64,000 nucleotides of DNA from Cryptomeria japonica (taxonomy: Eukaryota; Streptophyta; Pinopsida; Cupressales; Cupressaceae): assembly GCF_030272615.1 (NCBI RefSeq), contig NC_081405.1, forward strand, positions 317,237,041 through 317,301,040. The letters are read 5' to 3'. The translations under genes and the position numbers were made by a program. How positions within the stretch are numbered: position 1 is the stretch's first letter; every line of letters begins with the position of its first letter. The notes below the pieces were generated by a model. It was not told the origin of the DNA and did not search any database. It worked only from the letters and a program-made list of their open reading frames with translations. Positions 1 to 10,265 of the stretch are shown one piece after another.

Positions 1-2
1 TA

Positions 3-1217
3 TTGGCTAAGTTATATAACATGTTAGATTCTAGAAGGTTTTATACCATGCAAGAAGATAAAAACATTAAACTGCAAGAAATTTTAGCTATCTATGTTAG
101 TATTGCTCCAAATGAGATGGGAAAGACAGTTAAGGCTATAGATAGAAAGGCTTTTAACATCAAACACAAGATAACTAGCCTGATGCTAGAGAGAATGAAT
201 GAAGTAATAAAGGAAACTCAGAAAGATTGGATTAAATTTTTGGGAGACCATAGAGGATTCTCTACTTCATCGGAGACAAAGACAGATACTGTAGATACCC
301 CAATTGAAGGGAAACAAAAAGGGATTATGGGTACTCCACCCTTAGTTTTGAAGAATATCAAGATAGTGGAAATTGAGTCACCGGTAAATACAAATATATA
401 GACAAATATTGAAACACCGGTTAATACAGAGAACATTGTACAGGATACTAACATTGAGGATAATTTTCCTCTAGATACTAATGTACAGGTTGAGGATAAT
501 GTTCCTACAGAGGAACTGATAGTTGCACAGACTGCACCAAGTGGCAAAGCCACCGATTCAAGTGAGGAGGTAATAAAGGATAAATCGTCAGAGAAAATGA
601 AAGAATCTGGTAGGATACTAGTTGGGAGTTCATCATTATTGACAGTTGACACTTCTCAAGTTGAAAAGAAAACCATCATAGAGACGAGTCTCACAGAAAT
701 GATGATGATGGCTGCTCAAAAACTGATGAAGGAGGGAACCATAGACAAGGGGATTATAAACCAATCAATAACTGTTTTGCAAAGATTAGTCCCAAATTTT
801 AAGATTGAAAATGAAGTGATCCCTTCTGGAAAGCTTAAGGTAATAACTTAGCACATATCAAAATACTTTCAATCCTTACAACAAATCTCAAACCGATAAG
901 AACTTGAAAGATTGGCTCAGGCTAAGAGAGCCACTTTTGATCATATTAATGAGACAAAGAAGAAAAAGATTGAGGAGAAGTTAATTGTAATTGAAAATTA
1001 TTTGGAACAATGCACTAACATATACAGGGTATGTTGCAATACTGAAATACTTACAACAAATGTAGATAAAAAGATAAAAGAGGTACATGAGAAAATTGCT
1101 AGTAGTGCTAACTCTTTTGATGGATTAATTTCACTAACAACATCAATTGATAGTCAAATTTTGACTTTGGAGAACCAAATTTCTTCTTTTGAAAAGGAAA
1201 GAGATAAAATCATTTAG
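3..1217 (+). pseudogene. decayed coiled-coil-like ORF next to the 3' LTR
   Basis: One reading frame runs from the window edge to 1217, broken by stops at 399-401, 849-851, 897-899 and 1215-1217, with no frameshift between the pieces. The first part is rich in Lys, Glu and Ile; the middle is a Thr/Val/Glu-rich low-complexity linker; the last part (912-1217) has a strong Lys/Glu pattern with regular Leu/Ile, suggesting a coiled coil. I recognise no gag, protease, integrase or RT motif. Its place between the expected pol and the 3' LTR is where some plant retroelements carry an additional ORF, but no signal peptide or membrane segment is visible, so I do not call it envelope-like. The true start lies upstream of the window. 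Confidence 0.5.
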
Positions 1218-1723
1218 AGAGCTAGAAGTCTGAGAGGTTTGGTGAGTCCAAGATTGGATTCACTCTGTGTACATAAGAGGGAACACATGGATATGTAGGG
1301 AAAGCAACACCGACAGAGGTCAATGAGAAAGAATCTCTTGCATTTTTATTAAGTGGACTTGTATCTATCTCTGGCACATTCAAAACTAACTAGGATACTT
1401 ATATGGAATTACTGGAGAAAGCTTATCCAGAAATATTGAAAGTGGTCAAACTCTAGTAAGATATTTTTTGGAGGTATTCAATGTACATTTCTTATTCTTT
1501 GACATTTTTCTTTACAATTCTTTTTGGGCATTTATGTTAAAGGGGGAGTAGTATACATATGAAAAGTAATGAAATAATTTCATACATTTGGGGGAGTTAC
1601 AAAGTTTTTGGAATTTTGGAGATATGGAGTATTTTGCATATTCAGCTTAGGGGGAGTAGGGCAGGATGAAATCAGTAGATGAAACCAGGACCACTTTTTC
1701 ACATGAGTGTTGCCATCAATGCT

Positions 1724-1735
1724 AAAGGGGGAGAT
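1724..1735 (+). other. polypurine tract of element 0
   Basis: A run of A, then five G, then GAGAT directly precedes the LTR start TGTTGG at 1736. This is the plus-strand primer position in LTR retrotransposons. It lies between the arms of a perfect 14-bp inverted repeat (1708-1721 and 1779-1792). Confidence 0.75.
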
Positions 1736-2645
1736 TGTTGGCAACTAAAACTCTATTGGTTAGGTTTCACTATTTTGTCATTGATGGCAACATGATTTTG
1801 GGTTCCGGCTTCATATGGTGTACCGACAAGCACTTCACAGATTCTACACCAGCACCGGTAGGTCAGGAAGATTTCTTTGGTCACTGGCAATGCAGGCTGA
1901 CATGCTATAGTAAACGTTATCAGTATTGGAGGCTGACATATCTTGGATCCGGCATCAAAAATTTGTGTTAATGTTTATTCATTTATGTTATATGACCGAC
2001 TTGTAATCTGATATTGTATATATCTTTGTAAGCCGTCATAAGGCATAAATTTTGTATACGCTGTATAGGACAGACTGATTAGATCATTTTGATATGATAG
2101 GGATGTAATGGAATGCATATGTGAATTTAATTAGCAGAGAGACTATGTATGTGAGGAATTTATTGTAAGGGTTATTCTAGTAAAGGGGTTTAGGGTTTCA
2201 ACTGGAACAGACAAAGCTTAAACCAGAACTATACTATGGCATAGAAGATGCTATCTTAGTAGTTCACACTTCTATGGATTGTTATCTGGAATTTTATGTA
2301 GTTAGTGAGGCTCCTATTGTCATTGAGCAGTGTGCTCTAGGCTGTAAGACTTCCTGCAAGTACAGGCCCATCATATATTGTAATATCTCTTCATATCACC
2401 AGTGGATTGATATTGTGGGTCACAAATCCCACCATGGTTTTTCTTCATTGAGGTTTTCCACGTATAAATATGTGTGTTATGGTTCTCATTTATGTGTTTA
2501 GGTTATTGATTGCTTTACTTCTTTCAATTTTTTTTATACTGGTATACTAGTTGGTGTATGAATGTTTTGTGAAGGCTGAAATATTTTATTTCGATATTAC
2601 ATTGATTCACCACCCCCCCCCTCTCAGTGTTATTGGTTTCCAACA
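1736..2645 (+). repeat. 3' LTR of element 0 (910 bp)
   Basis: Begins TGTTGG and ends CCAACA, with the C-rich tract followed by CTCTCAG about 30 bases before its end that also marks the other copia LTRs here. It follows a polypurine tract. What comes after 2645 is not a primer binding site but the middle of another LTR family, so this is a 3' LTR at an insertion junction. Confidence 0.75.
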
Positions 2646-3004
2646 CACCGTCAGCATCCTGAATCCCTTCTAGAAGGTGCACCAACACCACCTATGCATG
2701 ACATCAAGGATCTTCAATAAAGCTTTGTCAGTGAAACCCTTACTGGATCAATATAGCAAGCTTACTAGAACATAAGATAGTATCCGATCATGGTCAATAC
2801 CAACTGACTAAAACAAGCTTTAGAAGCATATGAACCATCCATACAAATATATTGCAACAACTAGATCATACCGATGGCAATCAACTGATTATCTTCCAAT
2901 CTAATCCACCTACCAGAAGCCTGTAACCAACCAAAACAACAAGTGTTGACATTAATGACAAAATATCAGTGTAACACATAATCAATTCCATCATATGGCT
3001 GACA
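2646..3004 (-). repeat. LTR fragment of the element A family
   Basis: Aligns along its length with 42257-42637 (and with 36410-36797), the LTRs of element A, with scattered substitutions. It ends at the same point, in a degraded CCAACA. The rest of this LTR is presumably on the far side of element 0, outside the window. It shows that element 0 inserted into an older A-family LTR. Confidence 0.65.
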
Positions 3005-4518
3005 ATATGTGTCCTATAATGACATTATTAAGAAAAGGCATTGCATATATAGATCACATATATGATTTTGTAGACAATGACAATTCTAGAGATGATACTC
3101 AAAATGCTACCACTTGTACGTCTCCTAGGGTATCTCATGAGAATGAAGAAAAAATAAATACTCCTATCAATGATCTCTCTAATGGAGAGACAACATTGTA
3201 GAGAAACATGACACCATCTTCTTCTCATAAACATACTCTAGTGCAAGGCTAGCAAGGTAAAAAATTTAGTGTATCAATCCTTCTAGATTCTTCTTATTCA
3301 TCTAGAGCCTATCTTAATCATCAACATATTTGTAGGGAAGATGATGTTATGCATTTTATTCATGGTATTTCTCCTCACATACCATTAAGAAAAGATGAAG
3401 CCTTAGATGATAAATACCCTTCTTCTTTACTAACCAAAGAGGACATGAATATTGATGATAGAAAGGCGAACCTACCTACAAAGGATATTCCTTCTTTATA
3501 TAATTCTCTGTTTGACCCTTTTATGTGTCCTTACACTACAAATTTTGAAGAAATGTATAATTAAAGCCCTTCTTCCTCACAATTGAGAAAATTCTCTGAA
3601 GTGGGATATGATATGATTTCAAAACAAGGCTATAGAGGAAAATGACTTGGAAAACATGAACAAGGAATTAATATCCTATAGACCCTCCAACACACTTTAC
3701 TAAAGAAGGCCTAGGATATCCCAATTCTCAAACATATATGGAGAATTCTTGTAAGGTTAAAATTATTAAAGAGTATTTTACAAGATATAGAAACTAATGT
3801 CCATCAAAACATGCTTCTACATTAAGTAATCCTCCTTCTTTACTATTTGTTTTCCTCAAGAAAAAAATCAGTCTCTTTCCACTAGTATAGCTTGTCCTAC
3901 ATCTGCATGAATCACACAACATAAAAATTTTTTTTGTCACATTGGTATTCATGTTCTCATGCGACACCTAGCATAAAACAACTTTCTAGCCTATGGATTT
4001 GATGGCCTCTCTTGGTTTTATTTCCATGGATCACCTAAATAAGATAACTTGTTGGCCTGTGGTGTCCACATTATCTCTTATTTCCTCCTCATCATCTCAT
4101 ACCTTTTCTATTTTTTGGATCATGGTTCATCATAGGATGAATTCTCTTGCTCCTTTAACTTGACCACTTGTGTTCTTGTAATACCATTTTGAGAATGAGA
4201 TTAGGGGTAGAGACATTTTTATTATCAAGGTCTCTTCAACTAGCTAACATGAAGCTTTTTGTTTATGTACTAACCCCTTATATGTCTTTTGTATTAGTTT
4301 TCTCTTTGTTTGGATTTTTTATCTTCGTCTTGTTTTGTTTGTTCTTGCATATGATTGTTTGATTTAAGGTTATAAGATTGATGGCTTGGTTCCTTGAAAT
4401 TAGTAATGTATTATCTCCTTGTGATCTCACTCTTGGTTTCCCCTCTCTCTTCATCATCTTTCTATTTTTTTAATAATTATTTTCATAGGCTCATACTCTT
4501 GTTAATTTGGGGGCTAAA
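3005..4518 (+). other. decayed region with one broken ORF, unrecognised
   Basis: Pieces in one frame at 2995-3201 and 3349-3564 (same phase, separated by stops) form a relic rich in Asp, Ser, Pro and Asn. I cannot assign it to a family. Later, 4168-4362 gives a short hydrophobic ORF that is probably chance, because it lies in T-rich sequence. The stretch leads into a G-rich tract and a possible LTR start at 4519, so it may be the 3' internal part of an old gypsy-type element. Confidence 0.3.
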
Positions 4519-5691
4519 TGTAGCATAAATTTTAATCAATTCGATTCACACCTAATATTTGTGCTCCTACTTTAGTGTGTCCTATTTTCATTCCCCCTAG
4601 GCTTATTTTGGCCACATTTTTTCTCCAACCCTAATGTAACCTATTGACACAATTGAGTAGCCTCCATCCTAGAGTTTTCCTCCCCCCTTGCTAATTTTTT
4701 AGTCATATTTCTACAAGACTAGGGCTTGGTGACACCCTGGCCCAAACCTGGGTGCCCCACCATGCTGGTGCACCTTAAACAAGACCCAATTCAAAATCCT
4801 ATTGGGACCTCTCCCTCCGCAATGGATTTTAGTACTCATGGCTAGACTTGATCATTGGAGATCAGCCTAATTAGTAATTTCCATAGGGAACACTATATAA
4901 ATATATCATATTAATTTATTTTATATCCAAGACTCATCCATAGCATTTGCACATTCAAGCATTTGTCATCAAGCATTCTCAAGCATTAAAGGTAGCATTT
5001 TATCCCACCATATCCTTCAAGCATTATGGACAAAAGTCACATCAAGCCTCATAGAAGGATGTGTGTTTCATTAGGCCATTCATGTTCATGTGGTTGTCAT
5101 ATTATTAAATCCAAGATTTGTTATTATATCCAAACTATATTGCATCATCAATCTTCCTATCAACCATTGAAAATCAGAGTTATATCTCCCGGCATTTATT
5201 TTAGTATTTACATTACTCAATTAAAGGTTAGTTCCTAAACTAGGGTTTGACTAAAGGAAAACCCCTATTTGAAATCCCTTTTCCTTTATTTTCATGTGCA
5301 ACTAGTTGACTTGAGAGCTATGGTTAAATATTCTGATAGAGTTGGTGATGACCAATAGGTTTAGATTTTGAGAGAATGAAAAGCGGAGGACCAAGGAGAC
5401 CTACTATTGTAATCCTAATTATTCTACCTGAACTTCTGATAGTGAATCCAATGTGTCTCCCTAATCTAGAAAAAGATATCACTTGCCTATCTTAGAGTTA
5501 TAGGTCTAAGGCGACCTAACATCTTAGTGTCGACAATTTAGCCTAAACTTCTAGGAATAGGTTCTAATCTTATCCTTCTACATAGATCCCTATCCATGAC
5601 TCTATTTCATATCTATAGAAGACTATTATTACTATTTTACTTTAATTGTCTATTGTTTTACCCCAAGTCAAAAGGGGAGACAAACATTACA
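4519..5691 (+). repeat. probable gypsy-type LTR remnant
   Basis: The sequence TTTGGGGGCTAAA, a plausible polypurine tract, precedes TGTAGC at 4519. About 1,170 bases later CATTACA follows, giving TGTA...TACA ends typical of Ty3/gypsy LTRs. A TATA-like stretch (about 4890) lies inside. There is no primer binding site after 5691 and no target duplication I can confirm, so this is a tentative 3' or solo LTR. Confidence 0.35.
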
Positions 5692-7518
5692 AGTGAATCT
5701 AATGAATATTTTAGCCTTTTGCCTAATTGAATTGTGGGTAGATCTATTGAATTCATCCCCCTTTTTAATGTAGTGTTCCCTTAGGTAAGATTAGTGGTTT
5801 TATTATCTTATCTGGTCAAACCTTATTTTTCCCAACCATTACACATGTATCATGAACATATAATCTCAATGCAAAAATATCAAACAAATTATGGATGCAC
5901 AATAAGCTAGGTGATAAAGCTAGAGGATAGGATACTAGACATATGCACTCTAAAATGTTAAATGGGCCCACAATTGTATTGTGAGCTTAGAGCCCTTTCT
6001 ATTTTAACATGCATGTAAATATTTTTACTCCATCTTCTACTATGAAGATATCATTTAGCTTTTCTTCTTCAATAATGCTTATTTGGTTGTAACTAGTGAA
6101 TCTATCCATCAATTTAAGCTTTGAAAGTTCAACCGAGTTTGAATTTTCTCATATTCTTTCTTGAATGCAATGATTACGTGTGACACCTAATCACTTCTTT
6201 CAAGATTCCAAATAATTTCTATTTCTAATTTTTTCTTTAATTCTTTATAAAATTTTGACACATAGTTTTGATTCATGCTATAAGTTATTTTACTTACTAG
6301 TTGTACCCTAGGCATTAAAGCAATTTGGTGAATGAAAAGTTGTATCTATACATCTTTGAGCTACTTGTAAATCCATGCAAAGAATATTTTGTATTCTATG
6401 AAATTTTTCAGCAATGCAATATTTAGTACGAGAAATTTCTTGTGGCAAAAGAGATTCAAGGGATGCATGTAATATGTATGGGATACATGTTTGGAAATAA
6501 AAAATAGATGGTCAAATGTACGGAAATGAGTGTAATTGGAGAGGCATAGAGAATTTGAGGATCAACATAACTTTGCACATAAGTGTTTCATTTTTTAATA
6601 TCTAATTTTATAAATTCATTACTTCAAAATGATAGATGTAAAACTATATGGTAATTAGCATGGGTATGCGAATTTCACCATTATTTTTTTTGCCCACTTT
6701 GAGGTGTATGTGAATCCTACCACTAACATGTATTTCAAACTAAATTATGTACACTCATAAACATGTATTTAAATTAGGTATTCATTCAAAAAAGGATACC
6801 GAGTTCAACATCAATAATGGACCCCACTATATTAGAATCTACAAAATAAAGAAAGATATATAATAAGTAGATTTTTTCATACAAGTTAAGATAAAGACAC
6901 TTGCGAGTTGAATTTTCTATTAATGATCATTTGAGAGAGAATAAAAAATAGGGTTAGAGATATTCTCCCTTTGTGAAAATAGGTGTTGTAATCCACACCT
7001 AGTGCATTGGCCAGAGGATGACATGGTATTTCAAGGATTATCATGCTATGCAACCAAAATTTATCTAGACATGATGATGATTATACACGTAAAAACTTAT
7101 AAATGCTTACAAGATCAATAAATAAGCAATATAGTGAATGGATATACCCCTTTAATAAGTTTCATCCATAACATGCGAGGAATTGGAAGAGATAGAAAAA
7201 TAGTACATGAAATGTAAATGTAAGCATATGAGCTATATATGAGCTATGTAAAATAATTCAATGTTATGAGTCCGCCATGTAATAACTATATAGAGTATAT
7301 AAAATGGTAAGGCAAGGAAAGCACATAAGATAGCAATAGTAACATACTTTTTACTCTAAAATATGAAAATCAAAATTATAGAAATACCTATATCTATTTA
7401 GACGAGACGTTAGGATAGACAGATATTAACTTTCCATGACATATATTAACTGTGATAATACTAACGTGATTGCCTACATATGAACGAGCTTCTTGGTGTG
7501 CTTATTCTGCTCACACCC
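5692..7518. other. AT-rich stretch without recognised features
   Basis: No ORF with family motifs, no LTR ends and no clear repeat was recognised on either strand. It lies downstream of the minus-strand hevein-like gene, so its right edge may include that gene's 3' flank. Confidence 0.5.
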
Positions 7519-7536
7519 TTTATTTACTTATTTATT
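7519..7536 (-). terminator. candidate poly(A) signals of the hevein-like gene
   Basis: On the minus strand two AATAAA hexamers (7531-7536 and 7519-7524) lie 60-80 bases after the stop codon at 7597-7599. That is a plausible distance for a plant polyadenylation signal. The region is AT-rich, so chance occurrence is possible. Confidence 0.45.
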
Positions 7537-7596
7537 TATGCGAAGCTTTTGGAATTCTAACAAGTGAGGTTGGGACCGGGGACGACATGCAATCTT

Positions 7597-7863
7597 TTAC
7601 ACAAGTATACATTTGCTGCCGTGGTCACAATCTTCTACAGATCCAGAGGGAGCAGGGGCAGCAGGCGAAGGCGGAGATTTAGCATTACATGGGCCTTCCT
7701 TGCAACCTTCTCCGCAGTAATCTGGAGTGGTTCCACAGTACCCATATTTGCTGCAGCACTCTCCTGCACCGCACCCACAATTCTGTGCTGACCCAAATCG
7801 CATCTCTCCAACGATTATCAGCGTGGCCATCAATAACACTAAAATCCTTGTATAACTCGCCAT
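7597..7863 (-). CDS. hevein-like chitin-binding peptide precursor, 88 aa
   Basis: Residues 1-26 form a typical secretion signal (hydrophobic core 7-19, Ser-Ala before the likely cut). Residues 27-59 are a type-1 chitin-binding (hevein) domain with eight Cys (29, 31, 36, 37, 43, 50, 54, 59) and the sugar-binding set Ser38, Tyr40, Tyr42, Tyr49. A Pro/Ala/Ser hinge (60-75) and a short tail with two more Cys (79, 85) follow. The spacing matches the domain of class IV chitinases, but no GH19 catalytic domain is found on this strand down to position 1. It is therefore either a stand-alone hevein-like defence peptide (the proline-rich kind is known from Ginkgo) or the first exon of a chitinase that lost the rest; a weak GT donor lies in the hinge end. 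The start fits a TATA box about 50 bases upstream. The product should be secreted and bind chitin. Confidence 0.75.
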   Translation of the reverse strand: MASYTRILVLLMATLIIVGEMRFGSAQNCGCGAGECCSKYGYCGTTPDYCGEGCKEGPCNAKSPPSPAAPAPSGSVEDCDHGSKCILV

Positions 7864-7910
7864 GCCTCAAATCTTGTTGCTCTGATTTGCGAATTGTGTG
7901 CATCATGTGT

Positions 7911-7922
7911 GGTATTTATAGG
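7911..7922 (-). promoter_or_regulatory. TATA box of the hevein-like gene
   Basis: On the minus strand this reads CCTATAAATACC, a near-ideal plant TATA box, about 50 bases before the ATG at 7861-7863. A start about 30 bases downstream would give a leader of roughly 20-25 bases. Confidence 0.6.
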
Positions 7923-8426
7923 TCTCGAGGATCGCTCCATCTGTTTCAACGTTAATGGCTTTGTAATAATCTTTCACGCCGCAGCCGTTTAAAACTTTAT
8001 AATTAACAGACCAAAACAACATCAATAATGAGGATTAACGCCTTGGCTTGGACTGTTTCTGCACAAGCAGGCTGTAAACACCTTTGGGTTTGCTAAAATC
8101 GTACACTCAATGAATCCAGCTCTATTAAAATTTTATAACTAACACGCAAAAATATCATCAATTCAGACGTTTTCTTGGCTTAGTGATGTCCAAAGAAGAA
8201 GAAGAAGATCGGTGATGGTGAGGATTGACGCGATTATTTTAGCTGCAATTGGCGGTAATGTCTATAAGTAATAATGTCATAATAGTTATGTTCCTATGCT
8301 GGATTGAATGCACACTTGGTAATAATTATGAAGGAATTGAAATTTAAAAACATTGATAATCAAATGCGTATCTAGTAAGGAAGGATATATAATATAATTT
8401 ATATAATTATGTTTATATGTGTTTAT
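7923..8426. other. upstream flank of the hevein-like gene
   Basis: About 500 bases of non-coding sequence between the TATA box and the truncated LTR of element B. It would contain the proximal promoter of the minus-strand gene. I see no cis-element I can defend beyond AT-rich stretches and a short GAA repeat (about 8198-8210). Confidence 0.5.
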
Positions 8427-9284
8427 TTAGATATTTGGTTTTAGTGTTTTGGTTATTGATCTAATTGGGTTGACATATTTATTGTTACCAGCAGATTGGT
8501 CTAGGTTATGGATCGGTATGCGTTATCTATTCCAGATCAGCACGACACGTTATGGAGATGATTTATTGATTGAATATTGTTGTAAATGTATTGAGCCGAC
8601 ATGATGCATCACATCAAGACTTATTTATAATTGATTTAATTGTAATACTTTTAGTGAGCCGACCCACACATTTGGTCTTAGGTTTAGTATATATGTAAGA
8701 TCTCATTTGTGAGATGACAGATATGATATGGTTATGGTATGGTATTTTAACATGGTATGTGGGAATATTGAAGATCATATGAGCAGACCATTAAGAAGGT
8801 TCAAGGAAGGTTTCAAGGTGTTTATCAGAGCTTAATCGGTATTGAATCCGGCATTGAAGATGCTATTTTGAGCAGTACATTATTCTAGGATTTAACCGTC
8901 CTACTGTAGTCATTGTGACTCCCATTTGAACAGTGTGCTCTAGGTGGTTGACCTTTCTGCATGTGCAGACCCCATTTGTATACACATACTATTTGCAGTA
9001 GTATCATTTGATTGTGGGTAAGGTTTTCCACTGTGGTTTTTCTCCTTACAGGGTTTCCAGATCAAAATCTATGTGTTATGTGTTGTGGATGTTGTTTCTC
9101 TTTCTGTTTTATGCATTAAGTTTCACCAATATTGATATTAACTGCTAATTTGTTAACCGACATTAATTTTGATTTACCGGTATTAAGTATTAAGTTTGAT
9201 TAAGTTATAATTGGGTTGAAATTCATTGACAAATGATTCATGCCCCCCCCCTCCCCTTCTCCGTTGTCCTTTCGGTTCCTAACA
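8427..9284 (+). repeat. 5' LTR of B, truncated
   Basis: Aligns with 13965-14808 of the 3' LTR and ends in CCTAACA directly before the primer binding site. The LTR start, including TGTTGG, is missing; sequence left of about 8427 no longer matches. Confidence 0.85.
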
Positions 9285-9299
9285 ATTGGTATCAGAGCT
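9285..9299 (+). other. primer binding site of B
   Basis: ATTGGTATCAGAGCT follows the LTR end. TGGTATCAGAGC is complementary to the 3' end of plant initiator-Met tRNA, the usual copia primer. Confidence 0.85.
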
Positions 9300-9341
9300 A
9301 AGTCCTCTTTTTGCAAAAGCCTAACAACTTGAGGAGATCCT

Positions 9342-10265
9342 ATGGTAAATAACATTTTCAGGAAGGACAGTCCAAAACTTGATGGAACTAACTATGGTAT
9401 ATGGAAGATCATAATGGAGACACATCTGAATTGAATTGGAAGAGACATATGGGAAGTTACAAAGAATGGCTATTTTGGTCATACTTAAAATCAACCTAAT
9501 CCACCGACATTGGGCAAGGATCAGGAGAATGATTGCAAAGCATGAAAAACACTTTTGAGCACATTATTAGATCAACAAATTATGGGATTATCAGACCGGT
9601 CTATTGCTAAAGCTATTTGGGATAAATTGGAGACATTGAATGAAGGAGATACCATTGTCAAAATTGCAAAACTGGAATGTTATTGGGTCAGGTATGAAAA
9701 TTTGAAAATGGAAGAAGATGAAAGAATTGTTGCTTTTATGGAAAGAGTTAATGAAATTATTTTAGGAATACAATGTTGTGGAGAATCATTAAGTGAAGAT
9801 GAAATTGTTTCTAAAGTTTTAAGAGCTTTGCCACCAGCATACAAAATGAAAGTAACTGCTATTAATGAGTTGAGAACAATGCCAAATACATCAGTATCTA
9901 GAGACACCTTGGTTGGAAAACTTTCAGCATTTGAGCTTGAGGAATTTGGTCCTATTGCTAAAATTAAGATAGATTTAGCCTTTAGAGCATCATCATCATC
10001 ATCATCTATCAAATCTAATTGGAAAGCATTATATGCAAAAGAACTTGAAGATATCAAAAAGGAAAATGAAGAACTGGAAGAACTTGGAGCACTATTTGCA
10101 AGGAAAATGTCTAAAGGTCCAGTTGGAAATAATTATGAAGGTAAAGCACCATTTAAATGTTTTAATTGCAATAAAGTTGGTCACATAGCATCTAGATGTC
10201 CTGATAGACATACAAGATTGAGAGAGGAAGCTAAAAGAACATATAAGCCTAACCCTGAATATTAG
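9342..10265 (+). pseudogene. gag of B
   Basis: Starts at the ATG at 9342, about 40 bases after the primer binding site, with the copia gag opening (Lys-Leu-Asp-Gly-Thr-Asn-Tyr, then Ile-Trp-Lys). Three in-frame stops occur before 9555; after that the frame is open to 10263. The body matches the UBN2-type gag of plant copia elements. An intact CX2CX4HX4C zinc knuckle lies near 10157-10200 for RNA packaging. It ends with a TAG (10263-10265) at the gag/protease junction, after which the same frame continues; the same stop position occurs in the copia of the 43-49 kb composite. Confidence 0.85.

Larger units (their letters stand above)
1..2645 (+). mobile_element. 3' part of an LTR retroelement (element 0)
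   Basis: The 3' end of a plus-strand LTR retrotransposon that begins outside the window. It shows, in order, a decayed non-pol reading frame (to about 1217), a G-rich stretch with repeated 'gggggagtag' motifs (1535-1660), a polypurine tract ending at 1735, and an LTR of 910 bp starting TGTTGG and ending CCAACA. No reverse transcriptase or integrase is visible in the part present. It has landed inside an LTR of another family, whose remainder follows at 2646. The target duplication cannot be checked because the 5' end is missing. It could be a copia element with an extra 3' ORF or a non-autonomous derivative. Confidence 0.75.

Noticed and set aside
3005-3009. ATATG after both the LTR fragment at 3004 and the LTR of A at 42637 as evidence of a shared target
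   Set aside because: Only five to six bases match and the right context is a TA-rich repeat; most likely chance.
4168-4362. Hydrophobic ORF as a membrane protein
   Set aside because: T-rich sequence gives Phe/Leu/Val by composition; no start context, conservation or neighbouring gene supports it.
7597-7863. Full class IV chitinase gene
   Set aside because: No GH19 catalytic sequence on the minus strand between 1 and 7600; only the chitin-binding part is present.
7564-7955. Other ORFs overlapping the hevein-like gene on both strands
   Set aside because: Shadow frames; only the minus-strand frame 7597-7863 has a signal peptide and the Cys pattern.
9680-10057. 125-aa minus-strand ORF within gag of B, and similar antisense ORFs in the other gags (e.g. 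48415-48810)
   Set aside because: Antisense mirror of gag coding; appears in each copy because of codon composition, with no independent motif.
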